Positions 18,383-28,639 of a DNA stretch of 64,000 nucleotides are shown here, piece by piece; the first letter of the stretch is position 1; every line of letters begins with the position of its first letter. This DNA is from Phytobacter palmae (lineage in GTDB: Bacteria > Pseudomonadota > Gammaproteobacteria > Enterobacterales > Enterobacteriaceae). The notes beneath the pieces are model-generated. The model was not told where the DNA came from, ran no database searches, and saw only the letters and a list, made by a program, of their open reading frames with translations. Made by a program: the position numbers and the translations under genes. The stretch is taken from assembly GCA_900112785.1 (NCBI GenBank), contig FONB01000006.1:186001-250000 (forward strand), in the 5' to 3' direction.

Positions 18383-18600
18383 CTCACCCCTCATCCCGAA
18401 TAAACGCCACTGAAAGGATATCCTTAATTCCTGTACGGATATATGAAATTATCTGCAAACCATCGCCTTCGTGGGGCATACCACATCATTGTTATTAATG
18501 GCAAAAAGCCTTCGGCTCAAACCCCGGCGTCTGCGTTACACTTATCCTTTACCCGTTATTACTATTCTGGTCGCGGCAGACATCACAGGGAGCAGGAAAG

Positions 18601-21600
18601 ATGTCAAAGAAAACCGTTTTACCCTCCGTACTCACTGATATCTTTTCGCCAGCCACCCGCGACTGGTTTGCCCGTGCCTTCCGGCATCCCACGCCGGTAC
18701 AGGCGCAGACATGGACGGCGACGAATGCCGGGGAGAATGTGCTGGCCATCGCCCCTACCGGTTCCGGCAAAACGCTGGCTGCCTTCCTTTATGCCCTCGA
18801 CCAGCTTTTCCGCGAAGGTGATACCCCTTCTGCGGATGGCGACGAGCGGAAAAAAACCACGCGCATCCTCTATATATCGCCGATAAAAGCGCTGGGCACC
18901 GACATTCAGCGCAACCTGCAGATCCCGTTACAGGGCATCAGCGAACAGCGGAAAAAACACGGCGCGCCGGAGGTGGTCATCCGCGTGGCGATGCGTACCG
19001 GGGATACATCCACTCAGGAGCGGGCAACGCTTGTGCGTAACCCTCCTGATATCCTCATTACCACGCCGGAGTCGCTCTACCTGATGCTTACCTCCAGAGC
19101 GCGCGAAACGCTGCGCGGCGTCGAAACGGTTATCGTAGATGAAGTGCATGCGGTGGCAGGCAACAAACGTGGCGCACATCTGGCCCTTAGTCTGGAGCGG
19201 TTAGATGCCCTCCTCGCCCGGCCTGCCCAGCGGATCGGGCTGTCCGCGACGGTGCGCTCGCCCGGCGACGTTGCCCGGTTTCTGGGGGGCAGCCGCCCGG
19301 TTACCGTGGTCAATCCACCGGCCCTTCGCCACCCGGATATTCGTATTGTGGTGCCCGTTGCTAATCTTGATGACGTCCTCTCCAGCAGCGACGGTACCGG
19401 GGAAATCAGCCACGCTGGCAGAGAGGGCTCCATCTGGCCGCATATCGAAGCCGGTATTCTTGACCAGGTACTCAGCCATAAATCGACCATTGTGTTCACC
19501 AACTCACGCGGTCTTGCTGAAAAATTGACGGCCAGGCTCAATGAGCTCTATGCAGCGCGCATGACAGAGACTGGCGACATGCAAACCGACGCTGCGCACT
19601 ATGTTTCTTCATCCGGGGCGACATCCAACCGGACGCAACCCGGCACGGTGTTTATCGCCCGTTCCCATCATGGTTCGGTATCAAAAGAGCAAAGGGCAGT
19701 CACTGAACAGGCGCTGAAATCGGGGGAGTTGCGCTGCGTGGTCGCCACATCAAGCCTTGAGCTGGGCATCGATATGGGGGCAGTTGATCTGGTGATTCAG
19801 GTTGCCTCACCTCTGTCTGTTGCCAGCGGCTTGCAGCGTATCGGCCGCGCCGGACACCAGGTAGGCGGTATATCAAAAGCCCTGTTCTATCCGCGTACCC
19901 GGCGCGAACTGATTGATTCCACGGTAGTGGTCGACTGTATGCTGACGGGTAAACTTGAGACCCTGACGCCGCCGCGAAATCCCCTTGATGTGCTGGCCCA
20001 ACAAACGGTTGCCGCCGTCTCCATGGATGCGCTGAATGTGGATGACTGGTATGCCACCGTTCAGCGCGCAGCCCCGTGGAAAGCGCTGCCGAGGGAGGTC
20101 TTTGACGCAACACTTGATATGCTGGCAGGACGCTATCCATCAGGGGATTTTTCCGTTTTCCGTCCACGGATTATCTGGCAACGGGAGAGCGGCCAGCTCA
20201 CCGCGCGCCCCGGCGCGCAGCTGCTGGCGGTGACCAGCGGCGGCACCATCCCTGATCGGGGCATGTTCAGCGTTCTGCTCCCGGAAGGGGAAGAACAGAC
20301 CGGTGCCCGGCGGGTGGGCGAGCTTGACGAAGAGATGGTCTACGAGTCCCGCGTCAATGACATCATCACGCTTGGGGCAACCTCCTGGCGTATCCAGCAA
20401 ATCACCCACGACCAGGTGATTGTCACCCCGGCGCCAGGTCGCTCCGCCAGACTGCCGTTCTGGCGTGGCGAAGGGAGCGGGCGTCCGGCTGAACTTGGCG
20501 AACTGATTGGCGATTTTATGCATGCCCTTGCCGACAATGCGTTTTTTGCTTCACCTGACACGCTGGCTTTGCCTGGGGTGAGCCACGATGAAAACGCGCT
20601 CGCCAACCTCAAAGGACTCATCGAGGAGCAACGCAATGCCACGGGGATCATTCCGGGCAGCCGACATCTGGTGCTGGAGCGTTGTCGCGATGAAATGGGC
20701 GACTGGCGCATCATTCTGCACTCGCCCTATGGCCGCCGGGTGCATGAACCCTGGGCGCTGGCGGTCGCCGGACGTCTTCATGCGTTATGGGGGGCTGACG
20801 CCTCAATTGTCGCCAGTGATGACGGCATCGTCGCCAGGCTTCCGGATACGGAGGGCAAAATTCCGGACGCCGCCGTGTTTCTTTTCGAACCTGAAAAACT
20901 CAGCCGGCTTGTCCGGGATGCGGTCAGCAACTCTGCGCTTTTTGCCGCCCGTTTCCGCGAGTGCGCCGCGCGCGCATTGCTGATGCCGGGGCGCACGCCT
21001 GGCCGCCGCTCCCCCCTCTGGCAACAGCGTCTGCGGGCGGGTCAGTTACTGGAGATAGCACGCGGATATGCGGATTTCCCTATCCTGCTCGAAACCGTCC
21101 GCGAGTGCCTGCAGGATGTTTACGATCTGCCCGCGCTGGACAGGCTGATGCGCCGCCTCAATACCGGGGAAGTTCAGATTTCCGGGGTCACGACTGCCAC
21201 CCCGTCACCTTTCGCCGCCAGCCTGCTTTTCGGCTATGTGGCAGAATTTATGTATGAGTCCGATGCCCCGCTGGCCGAACGCCGGGCCTCGGTATTGTCT
21301 CTGGATAGCGAACTGCTGGGAAACTTGCTGGGCCAGGCCGATCCCGGAGAATTGCTCGATCCTGGCGTCATTCGCCAGATCGAGGAGGAGTTGCAGCGCC
21401 TTGCACCCGATCGCAAAGCCCGCGGCAAAGAAGGTCTTTATGACCTGCTGCGCGAGCTGGGACCGATGACCCCGGACGACCTCGCCGCGCGCCACCGGGA
21501 GAGTCAGGAAGCGGTAAACGCCTGGCTGGATGAACTGCTGGCTGAACGGCGTGCCTTTTGGCTCACGACAGGCGAAAGCCAGCGCATCGCCTGCATGGAT

Positions 21601-23295
21601 GATGCCGCACGGCTGCGGGATGCTCTGGGGGTGCGCTTACCTGCGGACCTGAGCGCTGTATATCTCAATCCGGTGGCGGCACCGCTCGCTGACCTGTTTG
21701 TGCGCTATGTTCAGACTCACACCCTCTTTACCGTCCAGCAGATAGCCCACGCGTTCGGCCTCGGTGTCGCGGTAGCACAGGAGGCGCTGGAAAAATTGCG
21801 CGAACAGGGCAAAGTCATGCGCCTGCGCGCCGGACAACCCGCACAGGTCGCGCAGCCACATGCGCCCTCCTCCTCAGACTGGGTGGGCGAAGAGATTTTC
21901 CGCCGCCTGCGTATCCGCTCGCTCCAGGCGGCCCGCGAAGCGACACGTCCGGTGCCGGCGACGGCCTTTACCCGCCTGCTGCTGGAGCGCCAGGGGCTGC
22001 TTGCCGGATCGGATGGCAGTCCGGCATTTCACACCGACCTGGCGGGCGGCGTGTTTGAAGGTATTGAGGGTGTCCTGCGCGTTATCGAACAACTGGCCGG
22101 GTTGGGTTTACCGGCCACGCTATGGGAAAGCCAGATTTTACCCGCGCGCGTGCGGGATTACGCCCCGGAGATGCTTGATGAACTGCTTTCCACCGGCGAA
22201 GTGATCTGGTCCGGGCAGAAAAAACTCGGCGACGATGACGGACTGGTCGCCCTGCATATCCAGGAGTATGCCGCTGAAACCCTTATCGTGCCGCAAGCAG
22301 ACAGCGCGGCGCTTTCGCCGCTCCAGCAGGCGATCCTTGCGCTACTCGCTAACGGCGGAGCCTGGTTCGCGCACCAGCTAAGCGCGCTTATTGAATCGCG
22401 CCACGTCGCAGGCGACGAAACAGTGACGCTGACGGCGGACGCCCTGCATGAGGCCCTGTGGGGGCTGGTCTGGCAGGGGTATATCACCACAGATATCTGG
22501 TCACCTCTGCGCGCGCTATCCCGCGCCGGGAGCTCGTCTCGTCCCTCATCTCAACGTCGCGTCCGAAGCCGACGCGGGCACCCGACGCTGGCACCTCGCG
22601 CCACCCTGACGACACATATGTCATTGAGCACACCGACGCTTGCCGGGCGCTGGTCGCTGTTGCACGCTGAGAAGCTCAATGACACGCACTGGTTGCTTGC
22701 GCAGGCGGATAATATGCTCGACCGCTACGGGATCGTCAGCCGACGGGCGGTGATGATGGAGAACCTGCCGGGCGGCTTTCCGGCAATGCAGACTGTTTAT
22801 CGCAACATGGAGGATGCCGGACGCATCCTGCGCGGACGTTTTGTGGAAGGTATGGGCGGCACGCAATTCGCCGAACGTCTGACCATCGACCGTCTGCGTG
22901 AACTGTCGACGGTACTACCTGAAAAAACCGTTTTCACCCCGGTCGCCCTCTCCGCCAGCGATCCGGCGAACCCCTTTGGTACGCAACTGCCATGGCCTGC
23001 TCACTCTTCCTCACTGGTTCCCACTCGCCGCAATGGCGCGTTACTGGTCATTGCCGGGGGCATACTGCGACTCTACCTTGCCCAGGGCGGAAAGAAGATG
23101 ATTGTCTGGATGGACCATGACGAAGCAATCGCCGGGCAGGTTTTCCGGGCGCTGGCAGTTGCGCTGCGGCGGGAGCCGCGTCTGCACTTCACCCTGGAAG
23201 AGATTAATGACACTCCGGTGCGCCAGATGCCGCTCTTTAGCCTGCTGCGGGAAGTCGGTTTTTCAAGCTCACCGCGCGGGCTGGACTGGGGCTGA
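18601..23295 (+). CDS. lhr: Lhr, large ATP-dependent DNA helicase
   Basis: A 1564-residue superfamily 2 helicase, the longest gene here and close to E. coli Lhr (1538). The N-terminal core carries Walker A APTGSGKT (51-58), DEVH motif II at about 180, SATV motif III at about 213 and GRAGHQ motif VI at about 415. The Lhr winged-helix and beta-barrel core follow, then the long C-terminal region typical of the proteobacterial form, including 'GGTQFAERLTIDRLR'. It unwinds DNA or DNA:RNA hybrids with 3'-5' polarity and is linked to repair. Start: ATG after GGGAGCAGGAAAG. A basic Ser/Arg-rich linker at about 1310-1340 separates C-terminal parts. Confidence 0.96.
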   Translation: MSKKTVLPSVLTDIFSPATRDWFARAFRHPTPVQAQTWTATNAGENVLAIAPTGSGKTLAAFLYALDQLFREGDTPSADGDERKKTTRILYISPIKALGTDIQRNLQIPLQGISEQRKKHGAPEVVIRVAMRTGDTSTQERATLVRNPPDILITTPESLYLMLTSRARETLRGVETVIVDEVHAVAGNKRGAHLALSLERLDALLARPAQRIGLSATVRSPGDVARFLGGSRPVTVVNPPALRHPDIRIVVPVANLDDVLSSSDGTGEISHAGREGSIWPHIEAGILDQVLSHKSTIVFTNSRGLAEKLTARLNELYAARMTETGDMQTDAAHYVSSSGATSNRTQPGTVFIARSHHGSVSKEQRAVTEQALKSGELRCVVATSSLELGIDMGAVDLVIQVASPLSVASGLQRIGRAGHQVGGISKALFYPRTRRELIDSTVVVDCMLTGKLETLTPPRNPLDVLAQQTVAAVSMDALNVDDWYATVQRAAPWKALPREVFDATLDMLAGRYPSGDFSVFRPRIIWQRESGQLTARPGAQLLAVTSGGTIPDRGMFSVLLPEGEEQTGARRVGELDEEMVYESRVNDIITLGATSWRIQQITHDQVIVTPAPGRSARLPFWRGEGSGRPAELGELIGDFMHALADNAFFASPDTLALPGVSHDENALANLKGLIEEQRNATGIIPGSRHLVLERCRDEMGDWRIILHSPYGRRVHEPWALAVAGRLHALWGADASIVASDDGIVARLPDTEGKIPDAAVFLFEPEKLSRLVRDAVSNSALFAARFRECAARALLMPGRTPGRRSPLWQQRLRAGQLLEIARGYADFPILLETVRECLQDVYDLPALDRLMRRLNTGEVQISGVTTATPSPFAASLLFGYVAEFMYESDAPLAERRASVLSLDSELLGNLLGQADPGELLDPGVIRQIEEELQRLAPDRKARGKEGLYDLLRELGPMTPDDLAARHRESQEAVNAWLDELLAERRAFWLTTGESQRIACMDDAARLRDALGVRLPADLSAVYLNPVAAPLADLFVRYVQTHTLFTVQQIAHAFGLGVAVAQEALEKLREQGKVMRLRAGQPAQVAQPHAPSSSDWVGEEIFRRLRIRSLQAAREATRPVPATAFTRLLLERQGLLAGSDGSPAFHTDLAGGVFEGIEGVLRVIEQLAGLGLPATLWESQILPARVRDYAPEMLDELLSTGEVIWSGQKKLGDDDGLVALHIQEYAAETLIVPQADSAALSPLQQAILALLANGGAWFAHQLSALIESRHVAGDETVTLTADALHEALWGLVWQGYITTDIWSPLRALSRAGSSSRPSSQRRVRSRRGHPTLAPRATLTTHMSLSTPTLAGRWSLLHAEKLNDTHWLLAQADNMLDRYGIVSRRAVMMENLPGGFPAMQTVYRNMEDAGRILRGRFVEGMGGTQFAERLTIDRLRELSTVLPEKTVFTPVALSASDPANPFGTQLPWPAHSSSLVPTRRNGALLVIAGGILRLYLAQGGKKMIVWMDHDEAIAGQVFRALAVALRREPRLHFTLEEINDTPVRQMPLFSLLREVGFSSSPRGLDWG

Positions 23296-23307
23296 CCTCC
23301 TCCAGCG

Positions 23308-24222
23308 TTACATCAGCTCACTGGCACAGGCGCAAATCAGCTTCCTTAGCCATTTTTGCGCACTGCCTCCGTCGGAACGGCGATGCCAGAGCAAATTGAA
23401 CTCAATAGAGGGCAGTTCGACCGGCGGCGTAAGCATCACCACATCCTGACTCTGCTCGCTGGCAAACACGCTACGCCTGAGCACTGTCGCGACATAATTT
23501 GTCTGCTGAACAATCGAGGAGACGGCAACCATCACGGGTAACGTCAGGCGAATCTCCCGGCGTAACCCTCGGGCCCTGAGCCACTCATCCACGAGGCCAT
23601 AATGATTTCCCTCAGGCGACACCAGGATATGTCCCATGCTGAGGTAGGTTTCGAGCGTCATGCCGTTGCGGGCCGCGTCGCTGTCACCACGCACCAGGGT
23701 AACAAACTCATCGCTGATAAGCGGCTGCGACAGGATTCGGCTCTCCGACTGTGTTGGCGCAATGCCGATAACCAGATCAACTTTACCGGCATCCAGCATC
23801 GACACCGCCTCATCGCGATCGACAAAGGTATGGACATGGAGGGTTACCCCGGGCGCGTGCTGGCTGATAACGCGCATAATGCCCGGCAGCAACACCATGG
23901 TCGGGTACTCGGACATCCCCAGCGTAAAGGAGATTTTTTTCTCCTGTGGCGCGAAGGCATCATCCGGCGCCAGCAGGTTTGTCAGCTCCTGTAGCGCTTT
24001 CGTTACATGAAGCGCAATTTCCTTCGCCCTGGCGGTCGGCACCAGACCCGAAGCGCTGCGAATAAAGAGCGGGTCGGCAAAATGTGTTCGCAGGCGCGAC
24101 AGCGCCGCGCTCATCGCAGGCTGACTCACCGAGGCCCGAATGGCGGCACGGGTCACATTCTGTTCTTCCATCAGGGCATCAAAGGCCACCAGCAGATTCA
24201 GATCAAGCCCTCTAAAATCCAT
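23308..24222 (-). CDS. LysR-family regulator, NodD/SyrM-like
   Basis: A 304-residue LysR protein. The winged HTH (about 4-62: LDLNLLVAFDALMEEQNVTRAAI...SQPAMSAALSRLR) matches the NodD/NahR/LeuO branch, which starts 'DLNLLVAFDAL'. The effector domain follows from about 93. It is convergent with lhr (12-bp gap) and divergent from the ester cyclase at 24338, with 115 bp between them, the classical arrangement for a LysR regulator and its target. It probably controls the cyclase gene in response to an unknown aromatic or similar ligand. Confidence 0.88.
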   Translation of the reverse strand: MDFRGLDLNLLVAFDALMEEQNVTRAAIRASVSQPAMSAALSRLRTHFADPLFIRSASGLVPTARAKEIALHVTKALQELTNLLAPDDAFAPQEKKISFTLGMSEYPTMVLLPGIMRVISQHAPGVTLHVHTFVDRDEAVSMLDAGKVDLVIGIAPTQSESRILSQPLISDEFVTLVRGDSDAARNGMTLETYLSMGHILVSPEGNHYGLVDEWLRARGLRREIRLTLPVMVAVSSIVQQTNYVATVLRRSVFASEQSQDVVMLTPPVELPSIEFNLLWHRRSDGGSAQKWLRKLICACASELM

Positions 24223-24337
24223 AAAACGAATATTCCTCTATATCTGTTATCTATTTTATTTATACCACCTGCCGATGGGATACTGACTACGTAGTGCAGA
24301 TTATTCACAAAAAAGTATCCAGACCCGAGGTAAGACA

Positions 24338-24781
24338 ATGTCAGACAATCCTGAAATCGCCCAGCGCCTTTTGGCAGAACGTAAAGCCGTCGAAACGCTC
24401 TACCAGGCTTTTAGCCTGCAACAGCCGGACTTAGTCAATGAGGCCGTTACCGCAGACTGGGCTGACATCCCATTAGCGCCCGGCCAGGAGCCAGGACCGG
24501 AAGGGCTCAAGCCAATCATTAATATGTTTGTCGCGGCGTTCCCGGATGTTCGCATCGTTATTCATGATTTAATTCAGGTGCCGGGGCACATTGCCGTGCG
24601 CGCCGAAATAACCGGTACTCATAAAGGCACCTTTATGGGTATTGCCGCAACCGGTAAAGCGGTGAGTATTCGCCTGCATGAAATGCATCAGCTTAACGGT
24701 GAGCGTATTACGACCACCTGGCATATGGAAGACTGGCTCGGTTTGTTTATGCAATTAGGTCAGTTTCCGCCACAACCGTGA
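24338..24781 (+). CDS. SnoaL-like ester cyclase / NTF2-fold protein
   Basis: A 147-residue small protein of the SnoaL-like polyketide cyclase family (cone-shaped NTF2 fold). Family marks include AFPDVRIVIHDLI and the TGTHKGTFMGI...TGKAVSI stretch, with conserved His/Asp near 'MHQLNGERITTTWHMEDWLGL'. Members are annotated as ester cyclases, but in enteric bacteria the substrate is unknown, and some are only binding proteins. The ATG follows GAGGTAAGACA. It ends at a strong terminator and is probably a single-gene unit driven by the divergent LysR regulator. Confidence 0.8.
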   Translation: MSDNPEIAQRLLAERKAVETLYQAFSLQQPDLVNEAVTADWADIPLAPGQEPGPEGLKPIINMFVAAFPDVRIVIHDLIQVPGHIAVRAEITGTHKGTFMGIAATGKAVSIRLHEMHQLNGERITTTWHMEDWLGLFMQLGQFPPQP

Positions 24782-24793
24782 TGTTCTCTGCTT

Positions 24794-24840
24794 TTCGCAT
24801 CCTTTCGCGGTACAACTGCCCGGAAAGGATGCGAATTTTG
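24794..24840 (+). terminator. Intrinsic terminator of the ester cyclase gene
   Basis: TTCGCATCCTTTC (24794-24806) pairs perfectly with GAAAGGATGCGAA (24823-24835) around a 16-base loop, followed by TTTTG. Confidence 0.7.
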
Positions 24841-24841
24841 T

Positions 24842-24869
24842 TAAAGCATTCCGGTCAACCCGCCGTTAA
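24842..24869 (+). promoter_or_regulatory. Candidate sigma-28 (FliA) promoter
   Basis: TAAAGCAT starting at 24842 and GCCGTTAA at 24862-24869 match the flagellar class 3 consensus TAAAGTTT-N11-GCCGATAA (7 of 8 in the -10 box) with one base extra in the spacer (TAAA-N16). It lies 30 bp before the start codon of the FlxA-like gene. Confidence 0.5.
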
Positions 24870-24899
24870 TAAAATGAATGGACCTCCGGAGTGATACGC

Positions 24900-25706
24900 A
24901 TGTTACGACCAACCCTGACAGGTAATGCCAGCTTTTCGTTATCCACCGCGACATCGGACAAGACGTCCCGAAACCGCGAGCAAAATTCAGCGGCGGCGCT
25001 GGCACCACAGACAACGGACAGCGCCGACAGTACCGTCTCATTAAGCCAGCAGGCGAAAGAGTACTACGCCCGCCTCCAGAACGACGCAGAGGCCATTAGT
25101 CGGCTGGATGAGTTCAGTGCCGCCTCTCGCAAAGCCGACGCGCGCGCCAGACTGGAAGCGGTAAAGCGAGAAATCGAACGTCTTAAAGCCCTGCTGATGC
25201 GTTTTGGCAACGCCTCTGCTTACGTCCTTAAACAGCTCAGGCAACTCTCAGCCCAGATGGGTCAGGCGGCATCCCAACTCGGGCAAAGCGACAGCACCAG
25301 CACCAGCACGGGTAACAGCACTACGGCCGCCTACAGCGCTATCCAGTCTCTGACAGAGAGCGACGCCGGGAGCAAAGCTGCGACGCCTGCCGGTGCGCAA
25401 TCCTCCACCGGTGCCCCGGCAGAGGACGAATCAGCGAGCGATGGCAGCGAAACGGAGGATAGCGGCCACACCACGAAGGCGATTTATAGTGGTATCCGCG
25501 AACAGTTGCAGGAGCGCGATTCGCGTCATAAAGACGCGCAGCTGTTAAAAGATGTCGAGCGTGAGTTGCGCTCATTACTGGCGATGGTCAAAAGCAAAAT
25601 GCGCGAGGATGACAAGGATGACCGCGACATGAAAAAAGATATCGAGGCGGTGCAACAGCAACTTGATATGAGCGCTCAGCAGATGACTTATCCGGGTATC
25701 CTCTGA
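24900..25706 (+). CDS. FlxA-like coiled-coil protein of unknown function
   Basis: A 268-residue protein without signal peptide or membrane segment. Two helical, charged regions likely to form coiled coils (about 45-125, with RARLEAVKREIERLKALL, and about 190-260) are joined by a Ser/Thr/Ala/Glu-rich low-complexity linker (about 128-185). The first helical block recalls FlxA-like proteins, and E. coli flxA is a sigma-28 gene; a matching promoter sits upstream here. The ATG at 24900 is chosen over an in-frame GTG at 24891 because GGAG lies eight bases before it. Role unknown: a flagellum- or chemotaxis-linked accessory is a guess. Confidence 0.65.
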   Translation: MLRPTLTGNASFSLSTATSDKTSRNREQNSAAALAPQTTDSADSTVSLSQQAKEYYARLQNDAEAISRLDEFSAASRKADARARLEAVKREIERLKALLMRFGNASAYVLKQLRQLSAQMGQAASQLGQSDSTSTSTGNSTTAAYSAIQSLTESDAGSKAATPAGAQSSTGAPAEDESASDGSETEDSGHTTKAIYSGIREQLQERDSRHKDAQLLKDVERELRSLLAMVKSKMREDDKDDRDMKKDIEAVQQQLDMSAQQMTYPGIL

Positions 25707-25759
25707 TTGCTGTCGTCAGCCTGAATCTATCTTTTCATTACCACACCTTTCCTCTTTCT

Positions 25760-25787
25760 CATCCGCACGGCGGTGCGGATGTTTATC
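25760..25787 (+). terminator. Intrinsic terminator of the FlxA-like gene
   Basis: CATCCGCAC (25760-25768), loop GGCG, GTGCGGATG (25773-25781), then TTTATC. A perfect 9-bp stem with a short T-run. Confidence 0.65.
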
Positions 25788-25824
25788 CCCTTTCGGCATG
25801 ATGCCGTCGCTAAAATCCCCCTGT

Positions 25825-25831
25825 CTATACT
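25825..25831 (+). promoter_or_regulatory. Candidate sigma-S-type -10 box for the phosphoketolase
   Basis: TCTATACTT contains CTATACT, the ideal -10 of the stationary-phase sigma factor with the preferred C at -13. No good -35 is visible, which fits sigma-S. Transcription would begin near 25838, 52 bases before the start codon. Confidence 0.5.
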
Positions 25832-25889
25832 TGGCCTGTACTGCGTCTGAATCTGCGTGACACGCACAACCCCTTGTATGGAGAACTGC

Positions 25890-28283
25890 ATGACCCGGAT
25901 AAACACTTTTACTGATCATGACCTCACCCTGCTTGACCGCTACTGGCGAGCGGCCAATTATCTCTCCGTCGGGCAAATTTACCTGATGGATAACCCACTC
26001 CTGCGCGACCCTCTCAAACCAGAACATATTAAACCCCGCCTGCTGGGACACTGGGGAACCACGCCGGGTCTGAACTTTATTTATGCCCACCTGAACCGTG
26101 TTATTCGCCAGCGCGATCTCGATATGCTGTATGTGTGTGGCCCCGGACATGGCGGACCGGGGATGGTGGCCAATACCTGGCTTGAGGGCACCTATAGCGA
26201 AATCTACCCTGACGTCAGCGCGGATGGCGAAGGCATGAAAAAGCTGTTCCGCCAGTTTTCCTTCCCCGGCGGTATCCCCAGCCATGCGGCGCCTGAAACG
26301 CCCGGTTCTATTAACGAGGGGGGAGAGTTAGGGTATTCGCTGGCGCATGCTTTCGGCGCCGTGTTCGATAACCCAACGCTGATCGCCGCCTGCGTCATTG
26401 GAGACGGTGAAGCGGAAACCGGGCCGCTAGCCTCCAGTTGGCATGGTATCAAGTTCCTTAATGCCGCCCGGGATGGCGCGGTTCTGCCCATACTCCATCT
26501 CAACGGCTATAAAATTGCGAACCCGACACTTCTCGGTCGCGCCAGCGACGAAGACCTGCGCCAGTTATTCCGCGGCTATGGTTACGAGCCCCTGCTGGTC
26601 AGCGGGCATGAGCCAAAAATTATGCACCGCCAGATGGCGCAGGTGCTGGATGACGCGCTGGATACCATCCGTGATTATCAGCAAGCGGCACGAAGCGGCA
26701 ACGCCGCAGAGTCCGTACCACGCTGGCCGCTGATTATCCTTCGCAGCCCTAAAGGATGGACCGGGCCGCAAACGGTGGACGGAAAAAAAGTGGAGAATTT
26801 CTGGCGCGCGCATCAGGTTCCGGTTTCATCGTGCCGCGAAAATGAAGAACACCGACACATCCTCGAACACTGGATGCGCAGCTACCACCCGGACGATCTT
26901 TTCGATGAGCAGGGGCGCCTGCATGCAGAACTGCAGGCCCTCGCCCCGACGGGGGATAAACGGATGGGGGCTTCGCCATGGGCAAATGGCGGTCGATTGC
27001 GCAAAGAACTTATTACCCCTGAACTGAGCCCGTATGCCGTACAGGTCACTTCACCAGGCGATACTCAGGCGGAGTCCACCGCCGCGCTGGGTGGATGGCT
27101 TGCCGCCATTTTTCAGCGTAACCCGGATAATTTCCGCCTGTTCGGCCCGGATGAGACCGCATCAAATCGGCTAAGCCGTGTTTTTGATGTCACCAGCCGT
27201 ACCTGGCAGGAGCCGCTTAAATCCTATGATGAGCAACTTGCGCCCGATGGCCGGGTCATGGAAATCCTCAGCGAACATCAGTGTCAGGGGTGGCTTGAGG
27301 GTTATCTGCTTACCGGGCGTCACGGTCTGTTCAATTGTTATGAAGCATTCATTCATATTGTCGACTCCATGTTCAATCAACATGCGAAATGGTTGAAAGT
27401 GTCTCGCCATCTCCCCTGGCGTGAGCCTATATCTTCCCTCAATTACCTGCTCTCGTCCCATGTCTGGCGACAGGACCATAACGGTTACAGTCATCAGGAT
27501 CCGGGCTTTCTCGATCATGTCGCCAACAAGAAAGCTGAGATCGTGCGTATTTATCTGCCACCGGATGCCAACACATTGCTGTGTGTTGCCGAACACTGTC
27601 TGAAAACATGGGATCGCATTAATGTCATCGTGGCCGGAAAACAACCTGCGCCTCAGTGGCTGAATCTGCATGACGCGGCAAAACATTGTGCCGCCGGGAT
27701 GGGCGTCTGGTACTGGGCCGGTACGGTATCGCAAGGCGAAGCGCCGGATGTGGTGATGGCCTGCGCGGGAGACGTGCCGACTATGGAAACGCTGGCCGCC
27801 GTTGACCTTCTGCGCAGCTATCTGCCGGATCTGCGCATACAGGTGGTCAACGTGGTGGACTTAATGGCGCTACAGACGCAGGACCAGCATCCGCACGGAC
27901 TGAGTGAAGAGGCATTCGATGGCATGTTTACGCGTGATAAACCCGTTATCTTTGCCTTCCACGGCTATCCGAGTCTGATTCACCGCCTCACTTATCTGCG
28001 TAATAACCATCAAAATTTCCATGTTCACGGTTTTATGGAAGAAGGCACTACCACCACACCTTTCGATATGACGGTTCTTAATAACCTCGACCGTTTTCAT
28101 CTCGCCCAGGAGGCGCTTTTACGCGTACCGTCATTACAGGGAAAAGTGGATGACATTCTGGAGGCGCTACAGCAGAAAATTGCCGCGCACCATCAATATG
28201 TTCGGGAATATGGCGAGGACCTTCCGGAGGTACAAAACTGGAAATGGCCTTCCCAACAAGGGGAAGGCACGGTTCCGGAATAA
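25890..28283 (+). CDS. Phosphoketolase (xylulose-5-P / fructose-6-P)
   Basis: A 797-residue thiamine-diphosphate enzyme that splits xylulose 5-phosphate (and often fructose 6-phosphate) with phosphate to acetyl phosphate plus glyceraldehyde 3-phosphate or erythrose 4-phosphate. Visible: the N-terminal [20 protein letters not shown] stretch, the ThDP/Mg motif [16 protein letters not shown] at about 170, and the C-terminal family region with [11 protein letters not shown]. Length is typical (790-800). The ATG at 25890 is chosen because GGAG lies six bases before it; an earlier frame opens with GTG. It gives a bypass to acetyl phosphate, and a sigma-S-like -10 suggests stationary-phase use. Confidence 0.95.
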   Translation: MTRINTFTDHDLTLLDRYWRAANYLSVGQIYLMDNPLLRDPLKPEHIKPRLLGHWGTTPGLNFIYAHLNRVIRQRDLDMLYVCGPGHGGPGMVANTWLEGTYSEIYPDVSADGEGMKKLFRQFSFPGGIPSHAAPETPGSINEGGELGYSLAHAFGAVFDNPTLIAACVIGDGEAETGPLASSWHGIKFLNAARDGAVLPILHLNGYKIANPTLLGRASDEDLRQLFRGYGYEPLLVSGHEPKIMHRQMAQVLDDALDTIRDYQQAARSGNAAESVPRWPLIILRSPKGWTGPQTVDGKKVENFWRAHQVPVSSCRENEEHRHILEHWMRSYHPDDLFDEQGRLHAELQALAPTGDKRMGASPWANGGRLRKELITPELSPYAVQVTSPGDTQAESTAALGGWLAAIFQRNPDNFRLFGPDETASNRLSRVFDVTSRTWQEPLKSYDEQLAPDGRVMEILSEHQCQGWLEGYLLTGRHGLFNCYEAFIHIVDSMFNQHAKWLKVSRHLPWREPISSLNYLLSSHVWRQDHNGYSHQDPGFLDHVANKKAEIVRIYLPPDANTLLCVAEHCLKTWDRINVIVAGKQPAPQWLNLHDAAKHCAAGMGVWYWAGTVSQGEAPDVVMACAGDVPTMETLAAVDLLRSYLPDLRIQVVNVVDLMALQTQDQHPHGLSEEAFDGMFTRDKPVIFAFHGYPSLIHRLTYLRNNHQNFHVHGFMEEGTTTTPFDMTVLNNLDRFHLAQEALLRVPSLQGKVDDILEALQQKIAAHHQYVREYGEDLPEVQNWKWPSQQGEGTVPE

Positions 28284-28312
28284 TGCCGAACCGGGGTTTT
28301 CTCGCCCCGGAG

Positions 28313-28639
28313 TCAGGCGACCATTTGCAGGCAAGCTTGCGCGCAGGCCCGACAGGCCTGAGCGCATTGCTGGCAATGCGCATGCTGGTGTTTTCCGCAC
28401 TCTTCGGCACAGGCTCTGCAGACATCCACGCAAACGCGGCAAAGCGGCATAATATAGTCGCTCTCGAGGGTCATAAATTGGCCCACCAGGCGACACAGGG
28501 CAGAACACTGCATATCAAGCTTGATGCAGTTGCGCATCATTGCCAGATCGTCTTCGTTCAGACAGCTCGCGGCACAGTGCTCGCAGGCTATGGCACATTG
28601 ATAACAGGCATCAATACAATCCTGATGTTCGGAATGCAT
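28313..28639 (-). CDS. Four-helix-bundle copper-binding protein (DUF326/Csp type)
   Basis: A 108-residue protein with 19 cysteines in regular CxxC/CxxxC spacing along predicted helices (CIDACYQCAIACEHC, CRVCVDVCRACAEEC, CQQCAQACRACAQAC). This is the pattern of the YhjQ/Csp family, in which Cys line the core of a four-helix bundle and store Cu(I). No signal peptide is visible, so it would be a cytosolic copper store like Csp3. SD GGAG lies six bases before the ATG. It stands alone, convergent with the phosphoketolase. It may protect the metalloenzymes in this region from free copper; that link is only positional. Confidence 0.85.
   Translation of the reverse strand: MHSEHQDCIDACYQCAIACEHCAASCLNEDDLAMMRNCIKLDMQCSALCRLVGQFMTLESDYIMPLCRVCVDVCRACAEECGKHQHAHCQQCAQACRACAQACLQMVA

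Noticed and set aside
18601-23295. Many long antisense and out-of-frame reading frames over lhr
   Set aside because: They follow from the GC-rich codon use of lhr; none has start signals or family motifs.
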